Shown: positions 9,803-18,008, numbered from the stretch's first letter. The stretch: 64,000 nt of DNA from Desulfopila sp. IMCC35006 (GCF_005116645.1 NZ_SWCM01000011.1:124001-188000), one strand, 5' to 3'. Notes: generated from the letters alone by a model not told the origin. A program made the numbers and translations.

Positions 9803-9803
9803 C

Positions 9804-10196
9804 ATGACAATGGATATTCGAATCAAAAGAGTATACGAAACGGTTGATGCACACGATGGTTTTCGAGTTCTGGTTGATAGGCTGTGGCCCCGAGGTAGGA
9901 CCAAAGACCAAGTTCGGACCGACCTGTGGTTGAAAGAAGTAGCGCCAAGCACAGCATTACGGAAGTGGTTTAACCATGATCAATCAAGATGGGAGATTTT
10001 CAAAAGTCGTTATTCAGCAGAGCTTGATGATAAACCGGAAATTGTGAAGATACTCCTTGAAAAAGCTGCAAAAGAACGACTGACGCTTTTGTTTGCAGCT
10101 CATGATGTCGAATATAATCAGGCTGTTGTGCTGAAAGACTATCTGCTTTCAGCCTCAAAACAACACGGCACAAAGGACAAAAAACAACCGTCCTGA
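9804..10196 (+). CDS. DUF488 family protein (YeaO type)
   Basis: The 130-residue product carries the DUF488 signatures 'IKRVYETVDAHDGFRVLVDR', 'LWPRGRTKD', 'DLWLKEVAPSTALRKWF' and 'LTLLFAAHDVEYNQAVVL'. DUF488 proteins are small conserved cytosolic proteins; their activity has not been established to my knowledge. A decayed paralogue lies at 14232-14615. It follows the hypothetical gene at 9497 by one base and has no ribosome site of its own, consistent with coupling. Confidence 0.9.
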   Translation: MTMDIRIKRVYETVDAHDGFRVLVDRLWPRGRTKDQVRTDLWLKEVAPSTALRKWFNHDQSRWEIFKSRYSAELDDKPEIVKILLEKAAKERLTLLFAAHDVEYNQAVVLKDYLLSASKQHGTKDKKQPS

Positions 10197-10302
10197 GCCG
10201 GGCAGAACGACACTTTTGGAAAAGTCCTTGCGAAGGTATGCCCCAGCGCGCAAACGCGGGAGGGGCGGTCTTGCATGAACCACAATGGAGGGAAACTGAC
10301 CC

Positions 10303-10959
10303 ATGCTGATCTATGACGCCAAGAGTCCGGCACCGCGCTGTCTGCGGATGTTTCTGCTGGAAAAGCAGTTGCTGCTGCCGGCAGTGACGATCGATGTTTT
10401 TGCCGGTGAAAACCGCCAGCCGGCGTTTCTTGCCATCAACCCTGCGGGACAGACACCGGCGTTGCGTTGCGACGATGGCAGCACACTCAGCGAGGCGGTG
10501 GCAATTGCTGAGTATCTGGAGGAATTGTATCCCTCGCCGGCGCTAATCGGCAGCACACCAGAGTCACGCGCACAAACGCGGCAATGGTGGCGCCGAGTGG
10601 AACTCAATATTACAGAATTCATCCACAACGCCTATCACTACGCCGAAGGGCTGCCGCGATTTGAGTCGCGCATTCCGGTGTTGCCGGACGCGGCGGTCGG
10701 CCTGAAGGCAATCGCGCAGGATCGCCTGCGCTGGCTTGACGGCATGTTTGGGGCCGGTCCGTATCTGTGTGGTGAGCGGTTCAGCGCGGCCGATATCTGG
10801 CTGTATGTGTGGCTGGATTTCGCACTGACGGTAAACCAGCCGTTTGATCGTACATTGCCGCACGTGGGACCGTGGTTTGCACGGGTAGCGGCGCGGCCCA
10901 GTGCCACGCGCAGTCAGCAACTGCTGCAGCCAGCCAAAACAGATGAGACGGGTCGCTGA
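10303..10959 (+). CDS. glutathione S-transferase family protein
   Basis: The 218-residue product has the two-domain GST layout. The thioredoxin-like N-terminus includes 'NPAGQTPALRCDDGSTLSEA', with the cis-Pro of 'QTPAL' and the glutathione-binding 'S-E-A' motif. The all-helical C-terminus contains 'GPYLCGERFSAADIWLYVWL', the conserved N-capping box and hydrophobic staple. It would act in the cytosol in conjugation or thiol chemistry; substrate unknown. GGAGG precedes the ATG by about 11 bases. The 106 bases upstream show nothing notable. Confidence 0.92.
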   Translation: MLIYDAKSPAPRCLRMFLLEKQLLLPAVTIDVFAGENRQPAFLAINPAGQTPALRCDDGSTLSEAVAIAEYLEELYPSPALIGSTPESRAQTRQWWRRVELNITEFIHNAYHYAEGLPRFESRIPVLPDAAVGLKAIAQDRLRWLDGMFGAGPYLCGERFSAADIWLYVWLDFALTVNQPFDRTLPHVGPWFARVAARPSATRSQQLLQPAKTDETGR

Positions 10960-11030
10960 CAGCCACTCGTGTCGTTTAATCCAACGGCAGCCTTGCGCTG
11001 GCGTTGACTCCTTAATAGGTACTGAGATAT

Positions 11031-11423
11031 ATGAAAATTACTCAAAATGCGTTGGCACTCGTAGCAATGCTATTTGGCCTTGTAACAATTTTTGCGGGTA
11101 CTCGCGTCCTTCTGGGTTCAGATCCAGGATATATCGTTTACCGGCCTCTGCTAATCTATAACGCGGTAATGGGTATTGTGTATGTCTCAGCAAGCATCAT
11201 CGCTTTTCGGAACGTCAAACAAGGCATGTATGCAGCAGCAGTTATATTTGCTCTTAATCTTGTCGTGCTATCAACAATTTATTACCTGTATACAAAAGGA
11301 AGCCCAATTGCTATTGATAGCCTTCGCGCAATGACTCTACGAACCGTGGTTTGGCTTGCTTTGTTTGCCGGTTTTGGGTGGCTAAGTTATAGGAATACTG
11401 CCCGCCTAAAAGGCGGGAGTTAA
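11031..11423 (+). CDS. four-helix integral membrane protein, unknown function
   Basis: The 130-residue product has four hydrophobic stretches at about residues 5-27, 40-62, 66-88 and 100-120, joined by short polar loops, and a basic C-terminus ('YRNTARLKGGS'). It resembles small DUF-type four-TM proteins of bacteria but I cannot name the family with certainty. It stands alone on the plus strand 71 bases after the GST gene, with a weak ribosome site. Confidence 0.75.
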   Translation: MKITQNALALVAMLFGLVTIFAGTRVLLGSDPGYIVYRPLLIYNAVMGIVYVSASIIAFRNVKQGMYAAAVIFALNLVVLSTIYYLYTKGSPIAIDSLRAMTLRTVVWLALFAGFGWLSYRNTARLKGGS

Positions 11424-11540
11424 AACCTTTTACAGAAACAACAAATTTCCTGAAAGCTTATAGAATATGATTACTCTAGAAATAAACGAAGTATTCTTTG
11501 AATATATCCATCGCTCGTCTTCAACGCAGAGGAGTTCCGA

Positions 11541-11958
11541 ATGGGAGAGTATTTGAAAATCAAGCAGACAATTAAGCGGGAATTTCTTGTAATCGAAGTG
11601 ATACGAGTCTGGGTGCAGCTATAAACCTTATGGCACAGGAAGACGTTTCGGTTCTTGTTGTGAAAATTGAAGGAGAACTGGCAGGTATTATCACTGCCTC
11701 GGATGTGATGCAAGGCCTGGCTAATGACTATGATCTTGAGGAAACGAAAATTTCCACTTTTATGACTGGATGCAGGATTGACGACAAAAATCCGACAAAC
11801 AAAATATGCGCTCAACTTGATGAAGACGATGATGTAATGTCGGCGCTTAAAGTCATGTACACAGGATGAATAAATCACCTGATCGTTATGGGCGAAAAAA
11901 CAAACTTCTCGGTGTTGTCTCCAACCTTGACCAGATCAAACTTATAGCTTTCAAGTGA
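11541..11958 (+). pseudogene. broken two-CBS-domain protein gene
   Basis: A good ribosome site (GAGGAG) precedes an ATG at 11541 encoding 'MGEYLKIKQTIKREFLVIE'. The CBS sequence continues in another frame ('SDTSLGAAINLMAQEDVSVL', then 'GELAGIITASDVMQ') after a one-base loss near 11599. This frame runs to TGA at 11867, where a GGA glycine codon is expected ('YTG-stop-INHLIVMGE'). A further shift in an A-rich run near 11900 restores 'KLLGVVSNLDQIKLIAFK', ending at 11958. Two frameshifts plus one nonsense codon make a functional product very unlikely. Intact CBS proteins would sense adenylates. Confidence 0.8.
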
Positions 11959-12060
11959 AGGAAACACGGATTCTCATTATCGTTTTAGGGTATTAACGAC
12001 GGACCTACGGTGCCTTGATTAATCGCAGCGAGAAAAACGCAATATTCTCCTCACCTCCTG

Positions 12061-12279
12061 TTAGGAGAATACAGAATTCCTTTCATTTTTGATTGTAAGC
12101 ACCTGGCTAGTAAATAAAGACAATTTTATTGTAAACATGCTTGTAACCATGCAGTATTCAAATAAACGCTCGTCGTTTGAGGTACCAAATTTCATATTGG
12201 TCACGGTAAAGTCACAACCGCCAATGAAGCCCTTATGATTACCCCCGGAAACTGAAATGTAGCCTGTAGAGTCAGATGT
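12061..12279 (-). other. possible decayed coding fragment
   Basis: On the minus strand 73 codons are open between TGA (12280-12282) and TAA (12061-12063) with a protein-like product containing 'VSGGNHKGFIGGCDFTVTNM' and 'FGTSNDERLFEYC'. No start codon with a ribosome site begins this frame at its 5' end, so it would be the remnant of a longer gene. I do not recognise the family. It fills most of the 386-base gap between the CBS pseudogene and the next gene. It may be chance. Confidence 0.2.
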
Positions 12280-12343
12280 TCAGCCTTCATTGACACAGAG
12301 GGCAATCAATAAACATGTACGGTTTAACCGTCGGAGGTGCAAA

Positions 12344-12634
12344 ATGTTTGTCGTCATCATTTCCTTTCCGCCCATCAAAGCAGGTAAAGATGAAGAGTTT
12401 AAAAAGTGGTTTGCCTCGTCAAACGAACAATTCAAGCCGTTTAAGGGCTTTATCGGAAGAAGGCTTTTGAAGCCAGAGGGAGAAGGCAGCTACGCTGCGA
12501 TTGTGGAGTTTGAATCCCGGGATGCATTTCAGGCCATGCACAGTAGTTCTGTCCATGACATGGAGGGAGAGCAGGTCATGCCGCTTTTCGACGGCAAGCC
12601 GATACCTCGTTTTTATGAGGTGGCCATAGGATAG
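12344..12634 (+). CDS. ABM-type (dimeric alpha/beta barrel) small protein
   Basis: The 96-residue product matches the antibiotic biosynthesis monooxygenase-like ferredoxin fold. It begins 'MFVVIISFPPIKAGKDEEFK', continues with 'FKGFIGRRLLKPEGEGSYAA' and then 'VEFESRDAFQAMHSS'. Such proteins form dimers and include haem-degrading or quinol-oxidising enzymes, but many are uncharacterised. GGAGGT lies seven bases before the ATG at 12344; upstream in-frame codons from 12290 have no ribosome site. Confidence 0.75.
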   Translation: MFVVIISFPPIKAGKDEEFKKWFASSNEQFKPFKGFIGRRLLKPEGEGSYAAIVEFESRDAFQAMHSSSVHDMEGEQVMPLFDGKPIPRFYEVAIG

Positions 12635-12784
12635 GTGCAGGAGACTCATCCACGCGTGACCGAAAAACCTTCTGAGTCAGTTTGGCCAGCGAGACTTCAT
12701 TTCGTTTGAGAGTGGGCCATTTCCCAATGTTTTTTGAGAGTTTCATTTCTCGGATAAACGCATGGTCATTTTAATAGGTTTAAC

Positions 12785-13001
12785 ACCTCCCAAAAATTCA
12801 TGCCTGAAACCAAACTAAATTTGGGAGGTCAAAAAATACCAAACATCCTTGCAGGAAAAGAGTTTAAACAAATTTACATGGCACTTAAAGGCCGTTTGTT
12901 TAAACATACCCCAAATTGGCCAAAACCCATTTAAAGGATTCTGACAAAGAGCTTGTATTGTTACTGGAAACCGTTCGACAAACCGATTGTTTGCCGAACG
13001 G
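12785..13001. repeat. three consecutive inverted repeats in an intergenic region
   Basis: The 466 bases between the ABM gene and the histidine kinase hold three hairpin-forming repeats. They are ACCTCCCAAA/TTTGGGAGGT at 12785-12794 and 12820-12829 (10 bp, 25-base loop), GTTTAAACAAA/TTTGTTTAAAC at 12862-12872 and 12895-12905 (11 bp, 22-base loop), and CCGTTCGACAAAC/GTTTGCCGAACGG at 12971-12983 and 12989-13001 (12 of 13 bp, 5-base loop). None is followed by a U-tract on the plus strand. They may be operators, RNA structures or debris of a small mobile element. Confidence 0.5.
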
Positions 13002-13100
13002 TACCGAAGCACGACAGGCCTATTTCTGCTTACTGTTTGCAAATATTGATCTGGAGGCCGATCTGTTATCGCTTAACGTGGTGATAACAACGGAAACGGC

Positions 13101-14189
13101 ATGGAAAGTCAATTTTATGAGCATGTTATCGACTCCATATCCGAAGCCCTGATTACCATTAATCAGGACAGAAAGATTCTCGTCTGGAACAGGGCTGCCA
13201 AGTTTATGTTTGGCTATGACAAGGTTGAAGTTCAGGATGCAAGCCTTGATCTAATCATACCACCGAGCTACCGGGAGAGGCATAAAGCGGGCTATGAAAC
13301 CTTTTTTAGAAATATAGCGGAACATTCTACCTATATATCCGAAACAAAAGAGTTTGAAGGGCTACGAAAAAGCGGTGAAGTTTTTCCTGTTCAATTGACG
13401 CATTCATTATTTAAAATCAGTGATCAAGAGTTCTACATTACAGCTACTATACGGGATGTTACCATCACCAAGCGCTATGAACTTATTAAAGAAAGGATGG
13501 AGCATGTAGCCCGCCACGATCTCAAAAACAAACTTGTAGTTATCAGCCTGACGGCAAATCGACTTAATAATATCTTGAAAAAGCACCCGGTGCCGAAGAG
13601 CTTGGACTATATGAAAATTATCAAGTCCGAATCTGAAGAAGTGCTGACCTTGATAGAGTCTTCTCGAGAGCTTATGCTGCTTGAATCCGGGCAATACCCG
13701 CGAGACGATGCGCCCGTGGATATGGTGAAGATAGTGCTGACAATACAAGAGCGGATGCAGTCCTTAGCCGCGTCCAGAAATGTCACTATAAAATTCGAAA
13801 ACTGGACACAAAAGCATGTCATAAACGTCATGGCCGATCAGGCGTTGGTAATACGATCCTTCGAAAATTTAGTCAAGAATGCAATTGAGGCAGAGAATCC
13901 ATTCGGTAACATTCGACTGGTACTGTTACAAAACAAGACAGGGTTCGCTGATTTTGAACTCCATAATGGTGGCAATCCCATCCCGGAAGCAATACAAAAA
14001 GTTCTTTTTCAGCCCTATGTTACTCATGGCAAACAATCGGGGAGTGGGCTGGGACTCTATATCGCCAAACTCATCATAGAAAAGATTCATGGCTGGCAGC
14101 TTACCTTTGAATCAAATAGGGAAAAAGGGACAGTTTTTAGAATTGTGGCCAAAACATTGACATTAGACAAAACCAACAAACACACCTGA
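13101..14189 (+). CDS. PAS-domain sensor histidine kinase (soluble)
   Basis: The 362-residue protein has an N-terminal PAS domain at about residues 3-125 ('ISEALITINQDRKILVWNRA'), a short linker, an H-box 'ARHDLKNKL' with phosphoacceptor His139, an N-box 'ENLVKNAIEA', a divergent G1 segment 'HNGGNPIP' and a clear G2 box 'GSGLGLYIAKLI'. There is no membrane segment, so it should sense an intracellular signal. No response regulator gene is adjacent, making it an orphan kinase. The ATG at 13101 has a weak ribosome site; three hairpins lie just upstream. Confidence 0.9.
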   Translation: MESQFYEHVIDSISEALITINQDRKILVWNRAAKFMFGYDKVEVQDASLDLIIPPSYRERHKAGYETFFRNIAEHSTYISETKEFEGLRKSGEVFPVQLTHSLFKISDQEFYITATIRDVTITKRYELIKERMEHVARHDLKNKLVVISLTANRLNNILKKHPVPKSLDYMKIIKSESEEVLTLIESSRELMLLESGQYPRDDAPVDMVKIVLTIQERMQSLAASRNVTIKFENWTQKHVINVMADQALVIRSFENLVKNAIEAENPFGNIRLVLLQNKTGFADFELHNGGNPIPEAIQKVLFQPYVTHGKQSGSGLGLYIAKLIIEKIHGWQLTFESNREKGTVFRIVAKTLTLDKTNKHT

Positions 14190-14231
14190 GATATAATGAG
14201 AAAAAGATAGGCGAAAACTAGACAAGGCCTG

Positions 14232-14615
14232 ATGGATATTCGAACGAAACGAGTGTATAACCCAGTTGATAAAGAAGATGAAATTCGCGTTCTTGTGGAC
14301 CGAGTGTGGCCGCGTGGAATGACGAAGGAGCAATTGCATGCTGACCTGTGGTTGAAGGACGCCGCACCGAGCACCCCCTTGCGAAAGTAGTTTGATCATG
14401 ATCGGTCGAAATGGGAGGTATTCAAAAACCGTTATTATTCAGAGCTTGATGCTAGACCAAAAGTTGTGGGGAGGCTTCTTGATGAAACTGCGCAAGGACG
14501 ACTGACACTCTTATTCTCAGCGCGTGACATTGAATACAATCAAGCAGTCGCACTGAGAGAATATCTACTTTTGCAGCCAACGAGAAACCACCGTCGCAAG
14601 ATTCAGGTGATATGA
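14232..14615 (+). pseudogene. DUF488 family gene interrupted by an amber codon
   Basis: An ATG at 14232 opens a frame closely similar to the DUF488 gene at 9804: '[20 protein letters not shown]', '[11 protein letters not shown]', '[15 protein letters not shown]'. At 14388-14390 a TAG stands where the paralogue has TGG (Trp of 'RKWF'). The same frame then continues intact with 'FDHDRSKWEVFKNRY' and 'LTLLFSARDIEYNQAVAL' to TGA at 14613. The simplest reading is a G-to-A nonsense mutation in a duplicate gene. Suppression or a special decoding of UAG is possible but unsupported here. Confidence 0.85.
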
Positions 14616-14880
14616 AGATGCAAAAATAAATCCCATGCGTTCGGCCCCGCTGCAATACCAGAACAACCAGTCCCTTGTCGTTGCCAATCCCCCGATCCTG
14701 ACCTCTGGAGGAATTGCGAATTTTAAATTGAAGAAGAAAAAGCTATAGTTTTCCGATCCTTCAAAAAGTGCAAGAAGGACCAATGGCAAGGACGCGGATT
14801 CATCACTTTGGTATCCACTTGTTCGATGGTCAGCAACCGTCACCTGATACTTTCCGAGAAGAGAGCTGCAAAAGATGATC

Positions 14881-14939
14881 AGTAACATTGAAATTGCACG
14901 ATAACATTCAGTGTGTTATTGTGCAAAAAATATGTTACT
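14881..14939. promoter_or_regulatory. 59-bp imperfect palindrome, likely operator of the downstream cassette
   Basis: Two nested inverted repeats share one centre at 14910. The outer arms are AGTAACAT (14881-14888) and ATGTTACT (14932-14939). The inner arms are TTGCACGATAACA (14894-14906) and TGTTATTGTGCAA (14914-14926), with one mismatch in 13. The palindrome ends 12 bases before the ATG at 14952 and overlaps its likely promoter region, so the first gene product may bind it and autoregulate. The remaining 14616-14880 shows no gene. Confidence 0.6.
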
Positions 14940-14951
14940 CAGGAGAGACGT

Positions 14952-15935
14952 ATGCTGAACCTTGCACAAAAATTTGAAAAATATCTTTTTGAAAATCTGG
15001 GTGTCTCGATAGCCATTGAAAAGTGGCAGAAAGAGAAGAATCTCCCACTTTTTCTTCGCGATTTATACAGTTTTTATGAGTGTCAACTGCTCCATGAACC
15101 GTGTCTTGTAATGGAGGCGCGGGATGAAGAAGAGATCACCCCGGCTACTGTCCGCAAACATATACAACAAATAGAAGATATGTGGCGGCATGAGATTATT
15201 TACCTCCACCCTTCAATTTCCAGCTACAACCGCAAGCGACTTATCGAACATAAAATTTCCTTTGTTGTTCCAGGCAACCAAATGTATTTGCCATTGCTTG
15301 GTATAGATTTGCGAGAGCATATCAAAGGAAAGCGTTTAGTAAAGAAGAAAATCAGCCCCTCTACTCAAGCTGTTATCTTGTTTGTTCTCTACAACTGGCC
15401 ACGCGAGGGCTTAACCCCCTCCCGACTTGCAGAATTGGTAAACTATACACCGATGACCTTGACCAGAGTTTTTGATGAAATTGAGACTACAGGTCTCGGG
15501 AATGTCGAGATGGAATGGCGTGAACGTGTATTGCATTTTGAGGTGGATAGAAAGTCTTTATGGGAAAAATCACTTGATTTGCTGCACTCTCCGGTGCGAA
15601 AGCGAGTTAAGGTCTCTGTGCCTCACGATACTTTGTCGTTGTTGCTTGGCGGAGAGTCGGCACTGTCACACCACAGTATGTTGGCACAGCCGTTTCGCCC
15701 AACCTATGCTGTGAGCGCTCGAGAATGGAAGGTATTACAACTGAATAAAGAAGTAGCGGAGCTGAAAATTCACGAGCCCGGCTCTATGGAGATTGAAATC
15801 TGGAAATATGATCCCGAACTGTTTGCCCGGGAAGGAGCTGTCGACCCACTATCACTTTACTTGAGCCTGAAAAACACAAAAGATGAACGAGTTGACATGG
15901 CACTTGATACCCTCTTGGAGAAATTCCAATGGTAA
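14952..15935 (+). CDS. winged-helix regulator/antitoxin-like partner of a nucleotidyltransferase
   Basis: The 327-residue product has a central helix-turn-helix-like region ('VILFVLYNWPREGLTPSRLA' followed by 'VNYTPMTLTRVFDEIE'), of MarR/winged-helix character. AGGAGAG lies just before the ATG at 14952; the open frame extends to 14913 but that start falls inside the palindrome. Its last seven bases overlap the next gene, a predicted nucleotidyltransferase. The pair fits the pattern of type IV (AbiE-like) toxin-antitoxin or abortive-infection cassettes, in which the DNA-binding partner represses the operon. Family assignment is from pattern only. Confidence 0.6.
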   Translation: MLNLAQKFEKYLFENLGVSIAIEKWQKEKNLPLFLRDLYSFYECQLLHEPCLVMEARDEEEITPATVRKHIQQIEDMWRHEIIYLHPSISSYNRKRLIEHKISFVVPGNQMYLPLLGIDLREHIKGKRLVKKKISPSTQAVILFVLYNWPREGLTPSRLAELVNYTPMTLTRVFDEIETTGLGNVEMEWRERVLHFEVDRKSLWEKSLDLLHSPVRKRVKVSVPHDTLSLLLGGESALSHHSMLAQPFRPTYAVSAREWKVLQLNKEVAELKIHEPGSMEIEIWKYDPELFAREGAVDPLSLYLSLKNTKDERVDMALDTLLEKFQW

Positions 15936-16687
15936 GAGGACTTGATAAATTTAGAGACCATTTCCGAGGGTATGAAGAAAATTATGTTTTGATTGGTGGT
16001 ACGGCCAGTTTTCTGGCGATGGAGGAAGCGGGTCTAGAATTCAGGGTAACTATGGACCTCGATATTGTCCTCTGTATCGAAGTCCTCGATGCGGATTTTG
16101 TAAAAGTCTTTTGGGATTTCATCCGGGCCGGCCGGTATCAGAACAAACAAAAAAGCACCGGAGAAAAAAGGTTTTATCGATCCTATGAGCCGGAAAATAA
16201 AAACTTTCCTGAGATGTTGGAATTATTTTCAAGAATACCGGATACGCTCGCCTACGAAGGCGAAGGAGATTTGACTCCAATACCGATGGAGGAGGTTTCA
16301 AGCCTCTCAGCTATATTGCTGGATGAGTCCTACTACAAATTCCTGCATACCGGCAAACGTGATCTAGCTGGTTTGTCTGTTATAGATCCTGAAAGAATAA
16401 TCCTACTCAAGGCACGTGCCTGGCTGGACCTGACAGAAAGAAAGGGGCAGGGGACTGCTGTCGATTCAAGGGATATAAGAAAGCATAAAAACGACGTATT
16501 CAGGCTGTACCGGGTGGTATCGCCGGATACCCGGGTGGAGATGCCAAAACAAGTCGGAGTAGACATGTCACGTTTCCTCTCTGCCATGGAAACTGAGCAT
16601 ACTGATTTAAAGGTCCTCGGTTATCGGGGTGACACCGTTGAACAGGTGCTTGCAGGACTAAAAATCATATATGGCATAGATGGTTAA
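15929..16687 (+). CDS. AbiEii-like nucleotidyltransferase (putative toxin)
   Basis: The 252-residue protein shows a nucleotidyltransferase-fold signature: 'VLIGGTASFLAMEEAG' (Gly23-Gly24-Thr25) followed by 'RVTMDLDIVL' with metal-binding Asp43 and Asp45. AbiEii toxins and related enzymes transfer nucleotides to RNA or protein targets; the target here is unknown. It starts inside the stop region of the upstream regulator (ATG GTA A), so the two are translationally coupled. It sits next to a tRNA fragment, a common setting for defence islands. Confidence 0.65.
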   Translation: MVRGLDKFRDHFRGYEENYVLIGGTASFLAMEEAGLEFRVTMDLDIVLCIEVLDADFVKVFWDFIRAGRYQNKQKSTGEKRFYRSYEPENKNFPEMLELFSRIPDTLAYEGEGDLTPIPMEEVSSLSAILLDESYYKFLHTGKRDLAGLSVIDPERIILLKARAWLDLTERKGQGTAVDSRDIRKHKNDVFRLYRVVSPDTRVEMPKQVGVDMSRFLSAMETEHTDLKVLGYRGDTVEQVLAGLKIIYGIDG

Positions 16688-16886
16688 GTCATTCGAACTT
16701 TTGTTTACATCTGAAGTCGGAGATGAGAGATGAATACACCGTTAAGTATTAGAGTGAGTGAGGACGTAAAGGAAGATTACTTCACCTCATCATTACAATG
16801 ACCGTCAATTGGAACAAAATTGGAACGAATTGATTTTCTACATTTCAAAAGATTAGTATAAACGGATAGTTAGTGTATTTCATGCA

Positions 16887-16936
16887 CAGGATTCCTAATC
16901 CTGGTGTCGCGCGTTCGATTCGCGCCGAGGGTACCA
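16887..16936 (+). other. 3' half of a tRNA-Arg(CCU) gene; candidate attachment site
   Basis: The segment folds as an anticodon arm CAGGA-TTCCTAA-TCCTG (anticodon CCT), a five-base variable region GTGTC, a T arm GCGCG-TTCGATT-CGCGC, the 3' acceptor strand CGAGGGT, discriminator A and encoded CCA at 16934-16936. The matching 5' acceptor (ACCCTCG) and a D arm are absent upstream, so this is not a functional tRNA. tRNA 3' halves are the usual scar left by tyrosine-integrase elements, with the restored full tRNA at the other end of the element. The rest of 16688-17072 holds only the terminator below. Confidence 0.65.
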
Positions 16937-16944
16937 ATGCCAAG

Positions 16945-16980
16945 AAGGGATTGCGGATTATTTCTGCAATCCCTTTTCTG
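16945..16980 (+). terminator. rho-independent terminator after the tRNA fragment
   Basis: AAGGGATTGC (16945-16954) pairs perfectly with GCAATCCCTT (16966-16975) across an 11-base loop, followed by TTCTG and a T-rich stretch. It lies nine bases after the tRNA CCA end, as expected for the original tRNA terminator. This supports the view that the 3' half and its downstream flank are native chromosome. Confidence 0.75.
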
Positions 16981-17072
16981 TTTGATTTGTCCACATCAAG
17001 TTCAGGTGATTCTGCTGGAATTGACGCGAAAAATCATGATGTTTTTCTCAGAGGCTGAGTCGAAGTCCGATT

Positions 17073-17804
17073 CTATTCGACAAGGGCCACTTTTCCGTCA
17101 TCAAGGTCATACCTGGCAGCAACTATCTTGATCTTTTTCTCTTCTACAAGGTGATTGAGGATATTTGAATTCTTGATGAGGTTGGCAGCCACTGTTTTTG
17201 CGTTGGTATCGATTACACAATTTACAAGCTCACTTTTTTTGGTCGCAGCACAATCCTTCTCACCCTTGCAGGCTTCGCAATCGTCGGCGGCCAGACCAAT
17301 GTTCGGCTCAATTTCTTTGACAATGGCATCAATGTTTTTGCTGCCGGTACTTTGCCCTTTGGCATCCACGGTAGCGGTGACGGCACCGCATCGCTCATGG
17401 CCCAACACCATAATCAAGGTCGACCCCAGATGTTCGGCGGCATATTCGATACTCCCGAGGACGATTGGATCAGGGATATTGCCGGCAACCCGAATTACAA
17501 AAATCTCGCCAAGACCTTTGTCAAAAATTATTTCTGGTGGAACTCGAGAGTCGGAACAGCTGAGGATGATGGCATATGGCTTTTGGGAGGTGGCCAGCGA
17601 GGCTCTTGTTGCAGCGTCGCTCCTTGCTGCATTTGTCAGCTTATTGTTCACGAAATGCTTATTGCCATCCATCAATTTCTGCAGGGCCTCGTCTGGTGGA
17701 ACGCTTTTCCCGCCAGCAGGGCTCGAGAGAGCCAGGCCAGCCGTGAACACTACCCCTAAACCAAAGGCTATTACAACTACTCTCATGACGATTTTTCGAA
17801 ACAT
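17073..17804 (-). CDS. beta-class carbonic anhydrase with signal peptide
   Basis: The 243-residue protein interconverts CO2 and bicarbonate. Zinc ligands and the catalytic dyad are visible: Cys83, Asp85 and Arg87 in 'CSDSRVPPE', and His136 and Cys139 in 'GHERCGAV'. The N-terminus 'MFRKIVMRVVVIAFGLGVVF' with a following small-residue region is a signal peptide, so the enzyme should be periplasmic. GGAGGT is seven bases before the ATG at 17804; the open frame extends to 17873 without a better start. An insert with 'DDCEACKGEKDC' adds four cysteines not typical of the core fold. Confidence 0.93.
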   Translation of the reverse strand: MFRKIVMRVVVIAFGLGVVFTAGLALSSPAGGKSVPPDEALQKLMDGNKHFVNNKLTNAARSDAATRASLATSQKPYAIILSCSDSRVPPEIIFDKGLGEIFVIRVAGNIPDPIVLGSIEYAAEHLGSTLIMVLGHERCGAVTATVDAKGQSTGSKNIDAIVKEIEPNIGLAADDCEACKGEKDCAATKKSELVNCVIDTNAKTVAANLIKNSNILNHLVEEKKIKIVAARYDLDDGKVALVE

Positions 17805-17976
17805 ACAATGCACCTCCATTTGATGAATTATCTTGCTGAAGAGCCAGCCGTACGTCTTGATACGTGAGTCCAATCAAAGAGATTTCAATAATTTTATACC
17901 ATCGATAAACGAGATCCTGTTGGTAAACGTAACAAGATTATCTTTTTAATTCACAATGTTTTATGGATGGCAGCGC

Positions 17977-18008
17977 AAAAAAAAAATGGGCGATTTGCAA
18001 TCGCCCAT
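17977..18008 (-). terminator. rho-independent terminator of the peroxidase gene
   Basis: On the minus strand ATGGGCGATT pairs perfectly with AATCGCCCAT (18008-17999 with 17995-17986) around a three-base loop, followed immediately by a run of ten T residues (17986-17977). It lies 35 bases after the peroxidase stop codon, in the right orientation. Confidence 0.9.

Noticed and set aside
12916-13152. Open frame before the histidine kinase
   Set aside because: It starts at TTG, overlaps the hairpins and the kinase start in another frame, and has no ribosome site.
14565-14888. 107-codon minus-strand frame upstream of the nucleotidyltransferase cassette
   Set aside because: It overlaps the end of the DUF488 pseudogene and the operator region, has no ribosome site and an unlikely composition.
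16873-17058. Small open frame across the tRNA fragment
   Set aside because: It reads through a tRNA 3' half and a terminator hairpin, so it is not a credible gene.
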